Part shown: piece after piece, positions 9,487 through 17,927 of the stretch | Position numbering within the stretch: the first letter of the stretch is position 1 | Layout of the letters: each line of letters starts with the position of its first letter | NCBI RefSeq assembly: GCF_005490985.1 | Contig: NZ_CP027869.1 | Location: forward strand, 3,224,001-3,288,000 | Direction: 5' to 3' | Source: Curtobacterium sp. SGAir0471 | GTDB taxonomy: Bacteria > Actinomycetota > Actinomycetes > Actinomycetales > Microbacteriaceae | Length of the DNA stretch: 64,000 nt | Notes under the pieces: generated by a model | Databases searched by the model: none | Seen by the model: only the letters and a program-made list of their open reading frames with translations | What the model was told of the DNA's origin: nothing | Program-made: the position numbers and the translations under genes

Positions 9487-10409
9487 CCGGGCCCGCGGGT
9501 CGGCTCGGCGCGGCGGGCCGGGAGGACCCAGCGGACCGGCCGGGATGCACCGCCCACCACCGCCCCGCCGGCCACGGTGACCGGACGGCGGACGGGACCC
9601 GTGCGGCACGCGCGCCACGGGCCTCCCGTCCGGCACGTGATCGCGTCGCGGACCGCGACCTGCGTCGGTGGCTGGCGGACAGCACCCCCGTCGCGGCCGG
9701 CGGTCGCGCCATCCTGCTGCAGATCGCGGACCCGGTGGTCGCGGCCGGGGTCCGCCGGCACTCCGACTTCGCCCGCCGACCACAGCAGCGGCTGGCCCAC
9801 ACCCTCATGTTCGTCTACGCCGTCGTGATCGGGACCGAGGCCGACGCCGCCGTCGCGACCGCGTTCGTGGACCGGGCGCACCGACCCGTCGCCGGCGCTG
9901 ACGAGATCGACCGGCAGCGCTGGGTGGCCGCGACGCTGTTCGACTCCGCCCGGCAGGCGCACGAACTGTTCGGCGACCCGCTCACGAAGCGGGACGCCGA
10001 GCGGGTGTTGGCGGCGTACGCACCGATCGCGACCTCGCTGCGCGTGCCGGCCGACGGCTGGTTCGAGTCGGTGGCCGCGTTCGACGCGTACTGGGACGCG
10101 ACCCTGCCCACCCTGCACGTCACCGACGACGCGCGGAGCATCGTGCGGGACCTCCTGCACCCGCGGTTCGCACCCCTGTGGGTCCGCGCCGCGATGCCGC
10201 TCGTCCGGGTCGTCACCGTCGGCATGCTGCCGGACGCCCTGCGGACCGCGTACGGCTTCCCCTGGGGGCCGCTCGAGCAGCGGCGCTTCCGGCGCACCGT
10301 CGCGTTCGTCCACCGGGTCCGCGGACTCGTGCCGGGGTGGGCGCTCCGACTCCCGGGACCGCTGCTGCTGCGGGCCATGCACCGGACCGCCGCGCGGTAC
10401 ACCCACTGA
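9483..10409 (+). CDS. Oxygenase MpaB / DUF2236 family protein
   Basis: 308 aa. The only workable start is GTG 9483, overlapping the previous stop as GTGA. The conserved block begins ILLQIADPVVAAGVRRHSDF and continues through TLMFVYAVVIGTEADA and WFDSARQAHELFG-like segments. Its conserved His residues are those used as haem or metal ligands in MpaB and latex-clearing-protein relatives. The substrate is unknown. The first ~50 residues before the family domain are Arg/Pro/Ala-rich, partly because a palindromic repeat (9591-9630) lies inside the coding sequence. A terminator is not obvious; the NAD operon operator begins 4 bases after the stop. Confidence 0.8.
   Translation: MTGPAGRLGAAGREDPADRPGCTAHHRPAGHGDRTADGTRAARAPRASRPARDRVADRDLRRWLADSTPVAAGGRAILLQIADPVVAAGVRRHSDFARRPQQRLAHTLMFVYAVVIGTEADAAVATAFVDRAHRPVAGADEIDRQRWVAATLFDSARQAHELFGDPLTKRDAERVLAAYAPIATSLRVPADGWFESVAAFDAYWDATLPTLHVTDDARSIVRDLLHPRFAPLWVRAAMPLVRVVTVGMLPDALRTAYGFPWGPLEQRRFRRTVAFVHRVRGLVPGWALRLPGPLLLRAMHRTAARYTH
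9591..9630. repeat. Copy of the GACGGGA...TCCCGTC dispersed palindrome inside a coding region
   Basis: Arms GACGGGA and TCCCGTC, with inner arms CCCGTG and CACGGG, form a hairpin with a small bulge. It is translated as part of the poorly conserved N-terminus of the DUF2236 protein. Confidence 0.55.
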
Positions 10410-10412
10410 TCC

Positions 10413-10452
10413 CGACAAGTTCTTGTCGTTACGACAAGAACAGTGGTACGGT
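10413..10452 (+). promoter_or_regulatory. NAD-salvage operon promoter with palindromic (NrtR-type) operator
   Basis: Three half-sites follow each other: CGACAAG (10413-10419), CTTGTCG (10422-10428) and CGACAAG (10432-10438). The last two are the core of a perfect 23-base palindrome at 10419-10441 with 10-base arms (GTTCTTGTCG) around TTA. A -10 box TACGGT lies at 10447-10452, and a TTGTCG -35 candidate at 10423-10428 is inside the operator with an 18-base spacer. The ATG follows 6 bases after the -10. Operator over -35 predicts repression, and the third gene of the operon encodes an NrtR-like regulator, so autoregulation is likely. Confidence 0.75.
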
Positions 10453-10458
10453 CGGACC

Positions 10459-11289
10459 ATGGCAGTCGAACTCAGCACCTGGGACGCCCAGGGCACACCG
10501 ACGACACCGACGTTCTCCACGATGCGGTTCCCCGCGGGCGAGGCACACGTCAAGGTCCGGGACGACGCCGACGCGGGGGCGACCACCGAGATCGCAACCC
10601 TGCGCGGCACCGGCGGCGACGACCTGGTGATGCTCGGCATGTGGGCGGACGCGGTCCGGCAGCGCGGCGCACGGTCCGTCGCCCTCGTCCCGTACCTGCC
10701 CGGCGCGCGCCAGGACCGCGGACTCCCGTTCGGGGCGAAGGTCTACGCGGACGTCCTGAACGGCTTCCAGATCGACCAGGTGATCGCCTTCGACCCGCAC
10801 TCGCCCGTCATCGTCGACCTGGTCGAACGCCTCACCGTGGTGCCGAGCGAGCAGGTCGTGCACGACGCGGTCCTCGTCGGCTCCGACTACAGCGGCATCA
10901 TCGCCCCCGACGCGGGCGCGGTCGGCCGGGCGTCCCTGGTGGCAGAGGCCGCCGGCCTCCCCCTGTTCCGTGCGGAGAAGCACCGCAACCCCGACACCGG
11001 CAGGCTCGACGGGTTCTCGTGCGAGCCCCTCCCCGAGACCGGGCGGCTGCTCGTCGTCGACGACATCTGCGACGGCGGCGGCACGTTCGCCGGTCTCGCC
11101 GGCTCGACCGGCCTGCCGGCAGAGCGCCTCGGCCTCTGGGTCTCGCACGGCGTCTTCTCCGGTCGGGCCCCGCAGCTCTCCGAGCACTTCGGCGAGATCG
11201 TCACGACCGACAGCTACCCCGCGCAGCAGGACGTCCCGGGCCTGCGCACCGTCCCGCTCAGCCCGTACCTCACGAAGGAGATCCGATGA
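10459..11289 (+). CDS. PRPP-synthetase-like phosphoribosyltransferase-fold enzyme of NAD salvage
   Basis: 276 aa from ATG 10459, shorter than housekeeping Prs (about 310-325 aa). It keeps the ATP-binding YLPGARQDRGLPFG element, FDPHSP in place of the usual DLHA, a REKHRNP-like catalytic loop (RAEKHRNPDTG) and a PRPP-loop variant LLVVDDICDGGGTF. Paired with a NAMPT-like gene (4-base ATGA overlap), it either supplies PRPP for nicotinamide salvage or is an Adps-type enzyme that pyrophosphorylates ADP-ribose, as in the NAD reconstitution pathway described in phages (NARP1). Sequence alone does not decide. The first gene sits directly behind the operator. Confidence 0.85.
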   Translation: MAVELSTWDAQGTPTTPTFSTMRFPAGEAHVKVRDDADAGATTEIATLRGTGGDDLVMLGMWADAVRQRGARSVALVPYLPGARQDRGLPFGAKVYADVLNGFQIDQVIAFDPHSPVIVDLVERLTVVPSEQVVHDAVLVGSDYSGIIAPDAGAVGRASLVAEAAGLPLFRAEKHRNPDTGRLDGFSCEPLPETGRLLVVDDICDGGGTFAGLAGSTGLPAERLGLWVSHGVFSGRAPQLSEHFGEIVTTDSYPAQQDVPGLRTVPLSPYLTKEIR

Positions 11290-12857
11290 CGAACACCGCC
11301 AGCACCGCGTCGACGACGGGCCTCGAGCCCCGCACCACCGCCGCGAGCCCGATCGCGCCGCTGCTCGCGGTCGACGGCTACAAGCACTCGCACCGGCAGG
11401 TCTACCCGCGGGGCACGACGCGGATCCTCATCAACTGGACGAACCGCTCGAACGCGCACATGCCCGAGTCGACGCACGCGGTGGTCTTCGGACTGCAGGC
11501 CTTCGTGCAGCGGTACCTGGTCGAGGCGTGGGCGCCGTTCTTCGCCGCCGACGAGGACGAGGTCGCCCGACTGTTCGAGCAGGCGCTGCAGGGCTACTTC
11601 GGCCCGAACCACATCGGCGTCGACCACGTCCGCGCCCTGCACCGCCTCGGGTACCTGCCGCTGGAGATCCGGGCACTCCCCGAGGGCACCCTCGCCCCGA
11701 TCGGCGTCGCGACCCTGACGGTCGAGAACACCCTCGACGACTTCTTCTGGCTGCCGAACTACATCGAGACCGCCCTGTCGGCGTCGATCTGGCACCCGTC
11801 CACCGTCGCGACGAAGGCGCTCGAGTACCGCGACCTCATGGAGGAGTGGGCCGAGCGCACCGGCGCCGACCCGGCGAGCATCGACTTCGCCGCCCACGAC
11901 TTCTCGTTCCGCGGACAGACGAGCATCGAGTCCGCCGCGGCCGGCGGAGCGGGCCACCTGCTCTCGTTCCTCGGCACCGACTCGATGCCGTCGCTCGACT
12001 TCATCGACCGCTACTACCCCGGCGACAACGGCTGGGTGGCGGCGAGCGTCCCCGCGACCGAGCACAGCGTGATGTGCGTCCGCGGCGCCGACGGCGAGCT
12101 CGAGACCTTCGCGCAGATCCTCGACGTCTACCCGACGGGCATCGTCTCGGCGGTCAGCGACGGCTTCGACCTCTTCAAGGTGATCACCGAGACGCTGCCG
12201 CAGCTCGAGGACCGCATCACGGCCCGCGACGGCAAGCTCGTCATCCGCCCGGACTCCGGCGACCCGGTCGACATCGTCACCGGCACCGTGCACGGCGTGC
12301 CCGAGGACGAGCTGCTGCGACCCGACCGCAGCCACGAGGAGAAGGGCGTCGTCGAGCTCCTCGACGAGCTGTTCGGTCACACGGTCAACGAGCGGGGCTA
12401 CAAGGTCCTCGACCAGCACATCGGCGTGATCTACGGCGACAGCATCACCCTCGACCGCGCCCGCCGCATCTACGAGCGCCTCGCCGCGAAGGGCTACGCG
12501 AGCGACAACGTCGTGCTCGGCATCGGCTCGTACACGTACCAGTACATGACCCGCGACAACCTCGGCAGCGCCGTCAAGGCGACCTGGGCGCTCGTCGACG
12601 GCGAGCCGGTCGACATCCAGAAGGACCCGAAGACCGGCAGCGGCAAGAAGAGCGCGAAGGGCCGGATCGCCCTGCACCGCGACGAGACCGGCGAGATCCG
12701 GCAGACCGACCAGGCGACGCCCGACGACGAGGCGACCAGCCTGCTCCAGCCCGTCTGGATCGACGGCCGCTTCCAGGTGCACCAGTCGTTCGCCGACGTC
12801 CGCGAGGTGCTCCGTGCCGAGCGCGCGGCCCGTGCCGCCCGTCGGGCGTCGGCGTGA
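11286..12857 (+). CDS. nadV: Nicotinamide phosphoribosyltransferase-like enzyme (NadV/NAMPT family)
   Basis: 523 aa. The family makes NMN from nicotinamide and PRPP; the related Namat enzymes of phages use ADPR-pyrophosphate to make NAD directly. Recognised elements: VDGYKHSHRQVYPRGTTRI near the N-terminus, FSFRGQTSIESAAAGGAGHL, SVPATEHSVM (active-site His), KLVIRPDSGDPVDIV (phosphate-binding Arg/Asp) and VLGIGSYTYQYMTRDNLG. Length fits the family. It is coupled by 4-base overlaps to both the upstream Prs-like gene and the downstream regulator. Confidence 0.93.
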   Translation: MTNTASTASTTGLEPRTTAASPIAPLLAVDGYKHSHRQVYPRGTTRILINWTNRSNAHMPESTHAVVFGLQAFVQRYLVEAWAPFFAADEDEVARLFEQALQGYFGPNHIGVDHVRALHRLGYLPLEIRALPEGTLAPIGVATLTVENTLDDFFWLPNYIETALSASIWHPSTVATKALEYRDLMEEWAERTGADPASIDFAAHDFSFRGQTSIESAAAGGAGHLLSFLGTDSMPSLDFIDRYYPGDNGWVAASVPATEHSVMCVRGADGELETFAQILDVYPTGIVSAVSDGFDLFKVITETLPQLEDRITARDGKLVIRPDSGDPVDIVTGTVHGVPEDELLRPDRSHEEKGVVELLDELFGHTVNERGYKVLDQHIGVIYGDSITLDRARRIYERLAAKGYASDNVVLGIGSYTYQYMTRDNLGSAVKATWALVDGEPVDIQKDPKTGSGKKSAKGRIALHRDETGEIRQTDQATPDDEATSLLQPVWIDGRFQVHQSFADVREVLRAERAARAARRASA

Positions 12858-13516
12858 CCGACGCCGCCTCGGCGGCCCGCGACCAGCCGCTCATCGCGAT
12901 CGACGTCGTCCCGGTGTCGTTCACGGTGGCGGAGGGCGTGCGGGTCGCCACCGCGCGTCGGGCGTACGACCCGTACGCCGGCCGGGAGGCACTGCCCGGC
13001 GTCCTCCTGGACGCTGCGGAACGCCTCGCCGACGGTGCACGGCGCGCCCTGCGCACCAAGGCCGGCATCGGTCCCGGGGCGGTGCGGCACCTCGCGCAGG
13101 TCGGCGCGTTCGACGGGCCGTCGCGCGACCCGCGCGAGACCGCGATCAGCATCGCGTTCGCGGCCGTCGTCGGTGCAGCCGACCCGGGGGTGGACGGTGG
13201 GTCCGCGGTGTGGCGGCCGCTCGGCGGGGGCGACCTGGGCCTCCCGTTCGACCACGACACGATCGTACGTGCCGCCCTCGACCAGGTGCGCACCCGGCTG
13301 TGGCGGGACGTCCCGATGACGCGCGCGCTGCTCGGCGACGTGTTCCCGACGAGTGCGGCCGCGGCACTGCACGCGGCGCTCCACGGGGCCGCCCCGGACG
13401 CCGGCAACCTGAACCGGGCACTCCGGACGAACCCCGCGCTCGTGCGGACCGACGCCGCGCCGACGACGACCGGGCGCAGCGGGCGTCCCCCGGCGACCTG
13501 GACGTGGACCGACTGA
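12854..13516 (+). CDS. nrtR: NrtR-like transcriptional regulator (Nudix-derived domain plus winged helix)
   Basis: 220 aa from GTG 12854, overlapping nadV as GTGA. The N-terminal ~145 residues follow the Nudix layout (LIAIDVVPVSFTV, REALPGVLLDAAERL, LAQVGAFDGPSRDPRE). The catalytic Nudix box is degraded: REVGEEE-type acidic residues are replaced by LRTKAGIGPG. It is therefore probably a ligand sensor (ADP-ribose in characterised NrtRs), not a hydrolase. The C-terminal part (FDHDTIVRAALDQVRTRLWRD, then LNRALRTNPALVRTD) fits the NrtR winged helix. Context in an NAD operon with a palindromic operator supports the call. Confidence 0.82.
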   Translation: MTDAASAARDQPLIAIDVVPVSFTVAEGVRVATARRAYDPYAGREALPGVLLDAAERLADGARRALRTKAGIGPGAVRHLAQVGAFDGPSRDPRETAISIAFAAVVGAADPGVDGGSAVWRPLGGGDLGLPFDHDTIVRAALDQVRTRLWRDVPMTRALLGDVFPTSAAAALHAALHGAAPDAGNLNRALRTNPALVRTDAAPTTTGRSGRPPATWTWTD

Positions 13517-13534
13517 GCGCGGTTGGGTGGGGGC

Positions 13535-14170
13535 ATGTCCAGTTCGCTCTCCGGTGACGACTCCCTGCACCTGCCCGAGTTCGACGCGCCGCCCGCGTCG
13601 CCGTTCGACGTCGCCCGGGCCTGGCTCGACGGCGCCGCCGACCGCGAGGTCTCCGAGCCGATGTCGATGACCCTCGCGACCGCCGGCGCCGACGGCCGGG
13701 TGTCCGCCCGCACCGTCGACGTGAAGCGGCTCGACGACCGTGGACTCGTGTTCGGCACCTCGACGCTCAGCCCGAAGGGTCGGCAGCTCGCCGAGAACCC
13801 GCACGCCGCGCTGCAGGTGTACTGGCGCGAGAGCATGCAGCAACTGCGCTTCGAGGGCCTCGCCGTGCAGCTGTCCGACGAGGAGTCCGACGCGCTGTTC
13901 GCCGACCGGTCGCCGAAGTCCCGCGCCGCGACCGCGATCGCCGACCAGTCGGACGTGCTCGAACCGCGCACGCTGCAGGACCTCATCGACGACGCGAACG
14001 TGCTGCTCGACGAGAGCGACGACGACGTGCCGCGCCCCGAGGGCTGGGTGGCGTGGCGGCTCGAGCCCGACGTGGTGGAGTTCTGGCAGGGCAGTCGCGA
14101 CCGGATGCACCGGCGGCTGCAGTACGTCCGCGCGGGCGACGGCTGGGACGTGGCGCGGCTGCAGCCGTAG
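13535..14170 (+). CDS. pdxH: Pyridoxamine 5'-phosphate oxidase family protein
   Basis: 211 aa from ATG 13535. FMN-dependent PdxH oxidises PNP/PMP to PLP in vitamin B6 salvage. Family segments are PMSMTLATAGADGRVSARTVDVKRLDDRG, the SPKGRQLAENPHAALQVYW flavin region and the C-terminal RLEPDVVEFWQGSRDRMHRRLQY, the classic PdxH C-terminal motif. Length is as expected. It starts 18 bases after nrtR without an obvious ribosome site, so read-through from the NAD operon is possible. The C-terminal signature makes it a PdxH relative; phenazine-synthesis-type homologues (PhzG) are less likely. Confidence 0.88.
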   Translation: MSSSLSGDDSLHLPEFDAPPASPFDVARAWLDGAADREVSEPMSMTLATAGADGRVSARTVDVKRLDDRGLVFGTSTLSPKGRQLAENPHAALQVYWRESMQQLRFEGLAVQLSDEESDALFADRSPKSRAATAIADQSDVLEPRTLQDLIDDANVLLDESDDDVPRPEGWVAWRLEPDVVEFWQGSRDRMHRRLQYVRAGDGWDVARLQP

Positions 14171-14224
14171 GCGCGGCGCTGCGCTGGGTGCGCGGCGCGA
14201 CGTGCTCGGCGCTGTGCCCACGCA

Positions 14225-14293
14225 CGTCGAACCACGGATGCGACGACGAACCAGGCGATCGCGCTGGTTCGACGTCGGGAACGTGGTTCGACG
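14225..14293. repeat. Nested inverted repeats built on CGAACCA
   Basis: Outer arms CGTCGAACCACG (14225-14236) and CGTGGTTCGACG (14282-14293) are perfect. Inside them CGAACCAG (14247-14254) and CTGGTTCG (14264-14271) form a second perfect pair around GCGATCGCG. The four GAACCA half-sites lie between pdxH and the GNAT gene and could be a terminator or a multi-site operator. Confidence 0.6.
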
Positions 14294-14324
14294 CCCACCG
14301 CCGGACGGACGGTAGCGTCGTCGG

Positions 14325-14828
14325 ATGGGGACCACGCACGCGCTCACCGTCCGACCGGCCGATGTCCGGGACGCCGACGCGATCGCCGCCGTGCACGTGC
14401 AGGCGTGGCGGGAGGCGTACGCACACCTGCTGCCGGCCGACTTCCTCGCCGCCCTCGACGTCGACGCCCGCGCAGCACGGTGGCGTGGGATCATCGCCGA
14501 GCCAGACGTCGACGTGCTCGTCGCCACGGTCGCTGACGCGGACGGTGACGCGGTCATCGGCTGGGCCTCGGCCGGCCCCGGACGCGGGGAACGCCCGCGC
14601 GACCGCGAGCTCGAGGGCATCTACGTCCTCGCCGAGCACCACGGGTCGGGCGCCGGACAGGCGTTGCTCGACGCCGCCGTCGGCACCGGACCCGCGTTCC
14701 TCTGGGTCGCCGACCGGAATCCTCGGGCCGAGGCCTTCTACCGACGCAACGGCTTCGAGCGCGACGGCACGGTCAAGCACGAACCGATCGGACCGCACGG
14801 GCTCGACGCGGTCCGGATGGTGCGCTGA
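14325..14828 (+). CDS. GNAT family N-acetyltransferase
   Basis: 167 aa starting MGTTHALTVRPADVRDADAI. It has the GNAT core: an N-terminal beta-alpha unit with VQAWREAYAHLLPADFL (a motif of the YitH/PhnO-like set), LEGIYVLAEHHGSGAGQALLDAA (acetyl-CoA pyrophosphate loop) and NPRAEAFYRRNGFERDG. The acceptor is unknown. It is convergent with pcrA and separated from it by 21 bases. Confidence 0.85.
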   Translation: MGTTHALTVRPADVRDADAIAAVHVQAWREAYAHLLPADFLAALDVDARAARWRGIIAEPDVDVLVATVADADGDAVIGWASAGPGRGERPRDRELEGIYVLAEHHGSGAGQALLDAAVGTGPAFLWVADRNPRAEAFYRRNGFERDGTVKHEPIGPHGLDAVRMVR

Positions 14829-14849
14829 CGACCGCCTCGCTCGCTGCGG

Positions 14850-17300
14850 TCAGAGCTTCTCGATCGGCGCGATCTTGATGAGCAACTTCTTGCGTCCAGC
14901 GGCGTCGAACGCGATCTCGGCGATGCGCTTCGCACCCTGACCGGTGACCGCGGACACCGTGCCCTCACCGAAGTCGACGTGCTTGATGCGGTCGCCGGCG
15001 ACGAGTTCCATGTCGCCGTTGTCGCGGACCTGCCCGGACACCCGGTTCGCCCACTCGGTCTTCGGACGGGTCTTCGCCGCCGCGGCCGCCCGGTCGTAGG
15101 AGCCGCCCGAGAACCCGCCGCCGCCGCGGTACCCACCGCCGCCGCCCGCGCCGCCGAAGCCACCGCGACGAGCGTTCAGCGCGCGGGGCTCGGTGCCGCC
15201 GCGGCTGTTCGCCATGCCCGGCGACTGCTTCCACTCGATCAGGCCCTCGGGGATCTCCTGCAGGAACCGGGACGGCATCGCCACGTTGACGTCGCCGAAC
15301 TGCGCGCGGGTCATCGCCAACGACAGGAACAGCGACTTCTTCGCGCGGGTGATGCCGACGTAGAAGAGCCGGCGTTCCTCGGCGGGGCCGCCCGGCTCGT
15401 TCGCGGACATCCGGTGCGGCAGCAGGTCCTCTTCGACACCCGTGAGGAAGACCGCGTCGTACTCCAGGCCCTTGGCCGTGTGCAGCGTCATGAGCGACAC
15501 CGTTCCGGACGAGTCGTCGAGCTCGTCGGCCGCCGCGACGAGGGAGACCTCGGTCAGGAAGTCCGACAGGGTCCCCTCGGGATTGTTCTTCTGGAACTCC
15601 CGCGTCACCGCGACGAGCTCGTCGATGTTGTCGGCGCGGGCGGCGTCCTGCGCGTCGGGCGACTTCCGCAGGTTCTCGAGCAGCCCGGAGCCGTCGAGCA
15701 GCTGCGTCAGGGTGTCGACGACCGGCTGGGTCGCCGCGCGCGATGCGACGTCGTCGAGCAGCTCCGCGAACGAGGTGATCGCGTTCCGCACCTTCGGGCC
15801 GAAGCCGAGCTCGTCGGCGTGCCGCAGGGCCTCGCGCATCGAGGTCTCGTGCTCGTCGGCGTAGCGCTGCAGCGCGGTCTCCGTGACCGCACCGATGCCG
15901 CGCTTCGGCACGTTGAGGATGCGCCGGAGCGACAGCGGGTCGGCCGGGTTCGCGACGGTGATCAGGTACGCCATGGCGTCCTTGATCTCGGCACGCTCGT
16001 AGAACTTCGTGCCGCCGAGCACCCGGTACGGGATCGCCGACCGGATGAAGATCTCCTCGAGCGCACGGGTCTGCGAGTTCGTCCGGTAGAAGACCGCCAT
16101 GTCCCGGTAGGACGTGCCCTCGTCGTGCAGGCGCTGGATCTCATCGGCGACGAACTGCGCCTCGTCGTGGCCGGTGTACCCGGTGAAGCCGACGATCTTG
16201 TCGCCGGCGCCGACGTCGGTGAACAGGTTCTTCGCCTGCCGGTCGAAGTTGTTCGCGATGACGGCGTTCGCGGCGTCGAGGATCGTCTGCGTCGATCGGT
16301 AGTTCTGCTCGAGCAGGATCACCTTCGAGTTCGGGAAGTCACGCTCGAACTCGACGATGTTCCGGATGTCGGCACCGCGGAAGGCGTAGATCGACTGGTC
16401 GGAGTCACCGACCACCGTGAGCGATGCCGGGGCGATGGACCCGTCGGCCTCGCGCATCCGGGCGACGTGCTGCCCGGCGTCCTCGAGCTTGTCGACCTGT
16501 TCGACGGGCACCGGGCGGGTGAGCTCGCGGATCAGGGCGTACTGCGCGTGGTTGGTGTCCTGGTACTCGTCGACCAGGACGAACCGGAAGCGCCGCTGGT
16601 AGAGCGCGGCGACCTCGGGGAAGGCCCGGAACAGGAAGACCGTCTGCCCGATCAGGTCGTCGAAGTCGAAGGCGTTGGCCCGGCGGAGCTCGTTCGTGTA
16701 GCGCCGGAACACCTCGGTGAACATGACCTCCTGCGGGTCGTTCGCGTTGATGTTCCGTGCGTAGGTGTCGACGTCCTGCAGCTCGTTCTTGAGCTTCGAG
16801 ATCTTCGAGGACGCGGCGCCGACGGTCAGCCCGAGGGAGTCCGCCTCGAGCTCCTTGATGATCCGCTTGAGGAGCGCTCGCGAGTCCGCCGAGTCGTAGA
16901 TCGTGAACGACTGCGGGAAGCCGAAGCGCTCGGCCTCGCGCCGGAGGATCCGCACGCACGCCGAGTGGAACGTGGAGATCCACATGCCCTCGGCAGCCTG
17001 GCCGACCAGGGCCTGCACGCGCTCGCGCATCTCGGCCGCGGCCTTGTTCGTGAACGTGATCGCGAGGATCTGCGACGGCCAGGCCTCGCGGTTCGCGAGC
17101 AGCAGGGCGATGCGGCGGGTGAGCACGCTCGTCTTGCCCGACCCGGCACCGGCCACGATGAGCAGGGACTCGCCGCGGTACTCGACGGCTTCCTTCTGCT
17201 GGGGGTTGAGACCCGCGGTGAAGGGGTCGTCGTACCCGCCGGCGCGGTTGCCCGTGCCCGGCTCGGGGGACTGGTCGAAGGGGTCGAGCACGATCGTCAT
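14850..17300 (-). CDS. pcrA: ATP-dependent DNA helicase PcrA (UvrD family)
   Basis: 816 aa SF1A helicase acting in nucleotide excision repair and replication restart. Motifs: VAGAGSGKTSVLTRR (Walker A, about residue 50), AITFTNKAAAEMRER, VDEYQDTN (Walker B), VGDSDQSIYAFRGAD, LEQNYRST, VMTLHTAKGLEYDAVF and RLFYVGITRAKK. A Gly-rich linker (~690-730) with repeated GGG/RGG separates the motor from a C-terminal tudor-like domain (GDRIKHVDFGEGTVSAV), which binds RNA polymerase in PcrA. The Gly-rich linker is unusually long. Confidence 0.97.
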   Translation of the reverse strand: MTIVLDPFDQSPEPGTGNRAGGYDDPFTAGLNPQQKEAVEYRGESLLIVAGAGSGKTSVLTRRIALLLANREAWPSQILAITFTNKAAAEMRERVQALVGQAAEGMWISTFHSACVRILRREAERFGFPQSFTIYDSADSRALLKRIIKELEADSLGLTVGAASSKISKLKNELQDVDTYARNINANDPQEVMFTEVFRRYTNELRRANAFDFDDLIGQTVFLFRAFPEVAALYQRRFRFVLVDEYQDTNHAQYALIRELTRPVPVEQVDKLEDAGQHVARMREADGSIAPASLTVVGDSDQSIYAFRGADIRNIVEFERDFPNSKVILLEQNYRSTQTILDAANAVIANNFDRQAKNLFTDVGAGDKIVGFTGYTGHDEAQFVADEIQRLHDEGTSYRDMAVFYRTNSQTRALEEIFIRSAIPYRVLGGTKFYERAEIKDAMAYLITVANPADPLSLRRILNVPKRGIGAVTETALQRYADEHETSMREALRHADELGFGPKVRNAITSFAELLDDVASRAATQPVVDTLTQLLDGSGLLENLRKSPDAQDAARADNIDELVAVTREFQKNNPEGTLSDFLTEVSLVAAADELDDSSGTVSLMTLHTAKGLEYDAVFLTGVEEDLLPHRMSANEPGGPAEERRLFYVGITRAKKSLFLSLAMTRAQFGDVNVAMPSRFLQEIPEGLIEWKQSPGMANSRGGTEPRALNARRGGFGGAGGGGGYRGGGGFSGGSYDRAAAAAKTRPKTEWANRVSGQVRDNGDMELVAGDRIKHVDFGEGTVSAVTGQGAKRIAEIAFDAAGRKKLLIKIAPIEKL

Positions 17301-17407
17301 GACCGGGTCAGTCTAGGCGCGCCCTCCGACAGGCGCAGCGGCTGCGAACCGTGGGCCGCGGGACACACTCCGACCCACCGGGACCGGGGTCGGGTCGGAC
17401 GGCGGAC

Positions 17408-17923
17408 ATGCTGTCGGACATGAGGACGTGGACCGCGTGTGACGCCGTCGAGCTCGTCGAGCGGAGCTGGGTCTGGATGGCGTTCGTCACGACGCCCGTG
17501 ACCATCACGCTCGGGGTCGGCTGGTCCTTCCTCGCCGACGGGGGCATCGGGAGACCCGAGGGCCTGGCCGCGCTCGCCCTCACCGCCTTCCTCCTCGCCG
17601 TCGTCGCGGGGCTCGTGACCGTCGGCGGGGGTGTCGTGGCGCTCCCGTGCACGTACGCACTCGGATGGGCACTCGCCCGGATCTCCGCTCGACGCGGCGT
17701 GCACGTCGTCGCGCACGCACTGCTCGCCGGCGGCCTCGCGGCGCTCTGCGTCTGGGTCCTCGAGACGTACTGGTCCCACGCATGGGCGCCCATCCCGTCC
17801 CTCCGCCTGCTGATCGCGGTCTCGGCGGCTGCCGCTGCTGCGATCGCCACGTGGCGGACCGACCGAGGGGACCGCGGCGGTGCAGCGACCATGCCCCGGT
17901 CGCGGGCGGACGCGCGGAGCTGA
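17408..17923 (+). CDS. Hypothetical membrane protein
   Basis: 171 aa if the ATG at 17408 is used (MLSDMRTWTACDAVELVERSW); ATG 17420 is equally possible. About four hydrophobic segments are present (VWMAFVTTPVTITLGVGW, LAALALTAFLLAVVAGLVTV, VVAHALLAGGLAALCVWVL, LLIAVSAAAAAAIATW), then a short basic tail. No known family is recognised. It is transcribed divergently from pcrA and convergently with the glycerophosphodiesterase gene, whose stop is 4 bases away. Confidence 0.6.
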   Translation: MLSDMRTWTACDAVELVERSWVWMAFVTTPVTITLGVGWSFLADGGIGRPEGLAALALTAFLLAVVAGLVTVGGGVVALPCTYALGWALARISARRGVHVVAHALLAGGLAALCVWVLETYWSHAWAPIPSLRLLIAVSAAAAAAIATWRTDRGDRGGAATMPRSRADARS

Positions 17924-17927
17924 CGGA

